A DNA stretch of 39,731 nt from Candidatus Omnitrophota bacterium (GTDB lineage Bacteria; Omnitrophota; Gorgyraeia; Zapsychrales; Zapsychraceae). Location: the NCBI GenBank assembly GCA_020429915.1, contig JAGQKV010000011.1, positions 100,804 to 140,534 on the forward strand, written 5' to 3'. Shown piece after piece: positions 39,601 through 39,731 of the stretch (its first letter is position 1; each line of letters begins with the position of its first letter). Below the pieces are notes generated by a model. It made no database searches, had not been told where the DNA came from, and saw only the letters and a program-made list of their open reading frames with translations. Position numbers and translations under genes: made by a program.

Positions 39601-39731
39601 TATAAAGCGATTCGATCGTGGCCAGCGTCAGGCCGGTCGCCGCCGCAATCTCAGCGCGCGTATCGGTCTTTATCTGGGCCCTCTCCAAGGCAAACACGTA
39701 GGCGTTCGCGTTGCGCCGCAGATCACGCAGC
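36653..39731 (-). CDS. Large XRE/GHKL-ATPase/GNAT-like protein with the shared C-terminal block, 5' end outside window
   Basis: The frame is open to the right edge (it still reads LRDLRRNANAYVFALERAQ), so the N-terminus is missing. The visible part starts with two helix-turn-helix-like regions (TRAEIAAATGLTLATIESLY and EITEAYLSQLETGKTLVSRQVL), the second a clear XRE type. A GHKL/Hsp90-like ATPase follows (RELVTNALDGIQ, KVTDNGQGI, LGGQGTSLLTL). Next is a GNAT-like acyltransferase stretch (FVVAPHLRGTEAAAWLLYQAYYQAI, FYRSIGAD). About 330 unassigned residues follow. The last 100 residues contain GGIDLTAERL and VIINIQPVTNLPLLIG, the same block as in the giant secreted proteins. No signal peptide is visible. 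It looks cytoplasmic and regulatory. Confidence 0.75.
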   Translation of the reverse strand, partial: LRDLRRNANAYVFALERAQIKTDTRAEIAAATGLTLATIESLYIGSEILDDTAYEALLDAFQVPNRFHEEARQRLQRQRELEHLAWNKLTERLEITEAYLSQLETGKTLVSRQVLTKLLNEIGAQPDEADAIRQMHKLAVLDQMIVNTGKTTVQLNRIQAPEWRSLVETVQVYYRTYLGTARPADQVTPEEVQWALYYRLAQTVTREVVRFLEPIQDGLDFDFTRPYVRELVTNALDGIQAKFGPDYQRGRIAVEVSRSGDAIVIKVTDNGQGINEALIADIGSRAFTPEETGKAVDRLRYLGGQGTSLLTLYQSAAEREMEIRAANRNRGEGAEFSLILPERLFLANGDKALLAKVPNVLEIAGESYRLAPLSRQELISNPEYQRLAGGILRFNSRPLSERRMDDDISFAIIDSTGKPVGYRLLYAVGEDSVRGDDFVVAPHLRGTEAAAWLLYQAYYQAIRNSQGRIKHAFWKLDFANAALEQRASTFYRSIGADVGYSFKGEQDERRTGHYSLDLTTGMPLLYERFQRKRESVSAAAQAQLDFQSNVSRLYQTDGSGRQGIATLRGRISRLGSGDFIGLGIVPRWDNMANTLISLGEVNRENPYDAMFRSDGAVTDRMVRGVYTAATRRNPAQLILESPAEFGRNETVSDLEWNQLILAARYLSGYDAVSGVFNGQQGLLNQVVALSVRRGPDTVVFDGTLGELAGQGLRGIEVAVGAESDKAVLSRQRVLEFLDAVTGNRWQFSEDISTQARRWNRQIRRTEEKGSLVFGVLPAPRSLDSSSFDILPLTGPKGVGHAELFGKELGLTNNMVRGTFFKKTERGIAEIVFKSPLSLEYADQKGDVRVNMFILTARFLTGYNEETGEFDLAKAVIKEDYPLYAQNPDGSMVFRGPIREFARRELINTALPSGRDQSGERDSAVLSRPEEVGGIDLTAERLNIEVRRDSAGMAVPVDDRQLQNIRLDGLIPVIINIQPVTNLPLLIGAAQKPVPQPVAAGPSVPPADGNDLPSEMPFAQMSRLNR

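Noticed and set aside
39695-39697. GTG at 39697 as the start of the XRE/GHKL protein
   Set aside because: The frame continues without a stop to the window edge with coherent helical sequence, and no ribosome site precedes the GTG, so the true start lies outside.
1-39731. CRISPR array, insertion sequence or prophage
   Set aside because: I saw no regularly spaced repeats, no transposase or integrase, no phage structural genes and no abrupt change in base composition.

Overview
The window (39,731 bases, GC-rich, almost gap-free) looks like a chromosomal piece of an uncultured Gram-negative bacterium. Two very large secreted proteins in tandem share an N-terminal domain (landmarks YPEEELG and PRKYFSGG), and three large proteins share a C-terminal block that opens with GGIDL and closes with TNLPLL or a variant. 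From memory I associate this combination with Candidatus Omnitrophota (OP3, near the PVC group). That placement is an inference from protein families and has not been searched. There are no rRNA, tRNA, CRISPR, phage or insertion-sequence genes, and no intergenic gap reaches 300 bases.

Layout. 1-1.2 kb: the end of an unknown polytopic membrane protein and two very small genes. 1.2-2.4 kb: a DMT-family exporter behind a long structured leader with an intrinsic terminator. 2.4-5.0 kb: a minus-strand operon yidD-cysS-ribD(deaminase only)-secreted coiled-coil protein. 5.1-6.2 kb: a secreted thioredoxin/MsrA-like fusion. 6.3-7.4 kb: a Fur-family regulator with a Cys/His-rich membrane protein. 7.5-9.1 kb: a secreted MORN-variant repeat protein. 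9.4-10.8 kb: a YqhA-like membrane protein, a bacterial histone-fold protein and a divergent AdoMet-decarboxylase homologue. 10.9-13.7 kb: a GT-C-like membrane protein and a YbdG-type mechanosensitive channel. 13.8-21.1 kb: two giant paralogous secreted proteins with overlapping genes. 21.2-24.9 kb: STAS protein, FAD oxidoreductase, DUF2007, RhlE helicase and FMN reductase. 25.0-27.8 kb: a second MscS-type channel, then an SDR oxidoreductase with its TetR-family regulator and two matching operators. 27.9-33.2 kb: a secreted peptidoglycan-binding-like protein and a four-gene operon of response regulator, Cache/PAS histidine kinase, LOV-type PAS protein and LpqC-like secreted esterase. 33.3-34.6 kb: a TfoX C-terminal domain protein, divergent from a hexapeptide acyltransferase plus acyl carrier protein pair. 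34.6-39.7 kb: a GT-C/TPR membrane protein and a 5'-truncated XRE/GHKL/GNAT-like protein carrying the same C-terminal block.

Three observations stand out. First, the conserved C-terminal block occurs on two secreted giants and on one protein that looks cytoplasmic. Second, several sigma70-like promoters end only 4-11 bases before the start codon, which suggests leaderless or near-leaderless mRNAs. Third, there is a bacterial histone with its own promoter and terminator, a LOV-domain light or redox sensing operon, and a riboswitch-like leader in front of the DMT transporter.
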